This document shows positions 5,145 to 5,185 of a DNA stretch of 5,185 bases, piece after piece. The position numbers were made by a program, and so were the translations under genes. The notes under the pieces were generated by a model. It was not told the DNA's origin. It searched no databases and saw only the letters and a program-made list of their open reading frames with translations. Position 1 is the stretch's first letter; each line of letters begins with the position of its first letter. This DNA is from an uncultured Rikenella sp. (lineage in GTDB: Bacteria; Bacteroidota; Bacteroidia; Bacteroidales; Rikenellaceae): assembly GCF_910579375.1 (NCBI RefSeq), contig NZ_CAJTUJ010000130.1, forward strand, positions 1 through 5,185. Direction: 5' to 3'.

Positions 5145-5185
5145 CGCAAGCCCGGCGGTTCTACGAGCCGCAAAAGCACGTCCAA
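5145..5185 (+). repeat. Degenerate hairpin repeat, copy 3 (cut by window end)
   Basis: CGCAAGCCCGGCGG (5145-5158) matches copy 1 at 13 of 14 bases. The hairpin GCGGTTC-TAC-GAGCCGC (5155-5171) has seven pairs, one of them G-T. GCAAAAGCAC (5170-5179) is identical to copy 1. The unit continues past the window end, so more copies may lie to the right. Confidence 0.55.

Larger units (their letters stand above)
4522..5185. other. Gene-free, repeat- and hairpin-rich region
   Basis: No reading frame here shows a recognisable domain, and the open frames (for example 4573-4854 minus and 4706-4993 plus) are short, compositionally extreme and change phase freely. The first part (about 4555-4600) is relatively AT-rich. 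The rest is very GC-rich and made of hairpins and degenerate repeats listed separately. No tRNA cloverleaf, rRNA segment or regular CRISPR spacing was seen. The gene usually upstream of ftsW in this cluster, murD, is absent. Confidence 0.6.

Noticed and set aside
4746..5185. CRISPR array
   Set aside because: Repeats are degenerate and spaced irregularly (about 78, 225 and 107 nt), with no identical repeat and uniform spacers.

Overview
The window carries three tightly packed peptidoglycan and division genes on the minus strand, read right to left: ftsW (4256-2754), murG (2767-1595) and murC (1614-208). Non-coding, hairpin-rich and repeat-rich DNA flanks them on both sides. The protein features (SEDS and MurG sequence style, no Shine-Dalgarno sequences, overlapping genes in the order ftsW-murG-murC) fit Bacteroidota. 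The GC-rich sequence, together with a fragment of a FISUMP-type (Fibrobacter succinogenes major paralogous) domain, points to a Bacteroidales gut lineage such as Rikenellaceae/Alistipes. The genus is an inference from recognition, not a search result.

Region by region: 1-207 is non-coding and holds three successive inverted repeats; the one nearest murC ends in a T-run on the minus strand and is a plausible terminator for the operon. 208-4256 is the operon: FtsW polymerises lipid II, MurG makes lipid II, and MurC adds L-Ala to UDP-MurNAc. The genes overlap by 14 and 20 nt, so translational coupling is likely. FtsW has a roughly 100-residue acidic C-terminal tail. 4257-4311 is a short leader with no convincing promoter. 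4312-4521 (plus strand) is an isolated 3' piece of a FISUMP / C-type-lectin-like protein. It lacks the rest of its gene and looks like a silent cassette or remnant. 4522-5185 has no convincing gene. It carries an 11-bp hairpin, then four copies of a degenerate repeat whose hairpin arms change in a compensating way, plus two further hairpins.

The main interest lies in the flanks. In typical Bacteroidota dcw clusters murD precedes ftsW and ftsQ follows murC. Neither is seen here, and the two ends are replaced by palindromic or repetitive DNA and a variable-domain cassette. Synonymous base use also differs between ftsW (C-ending) and murG/murC (G-ending).
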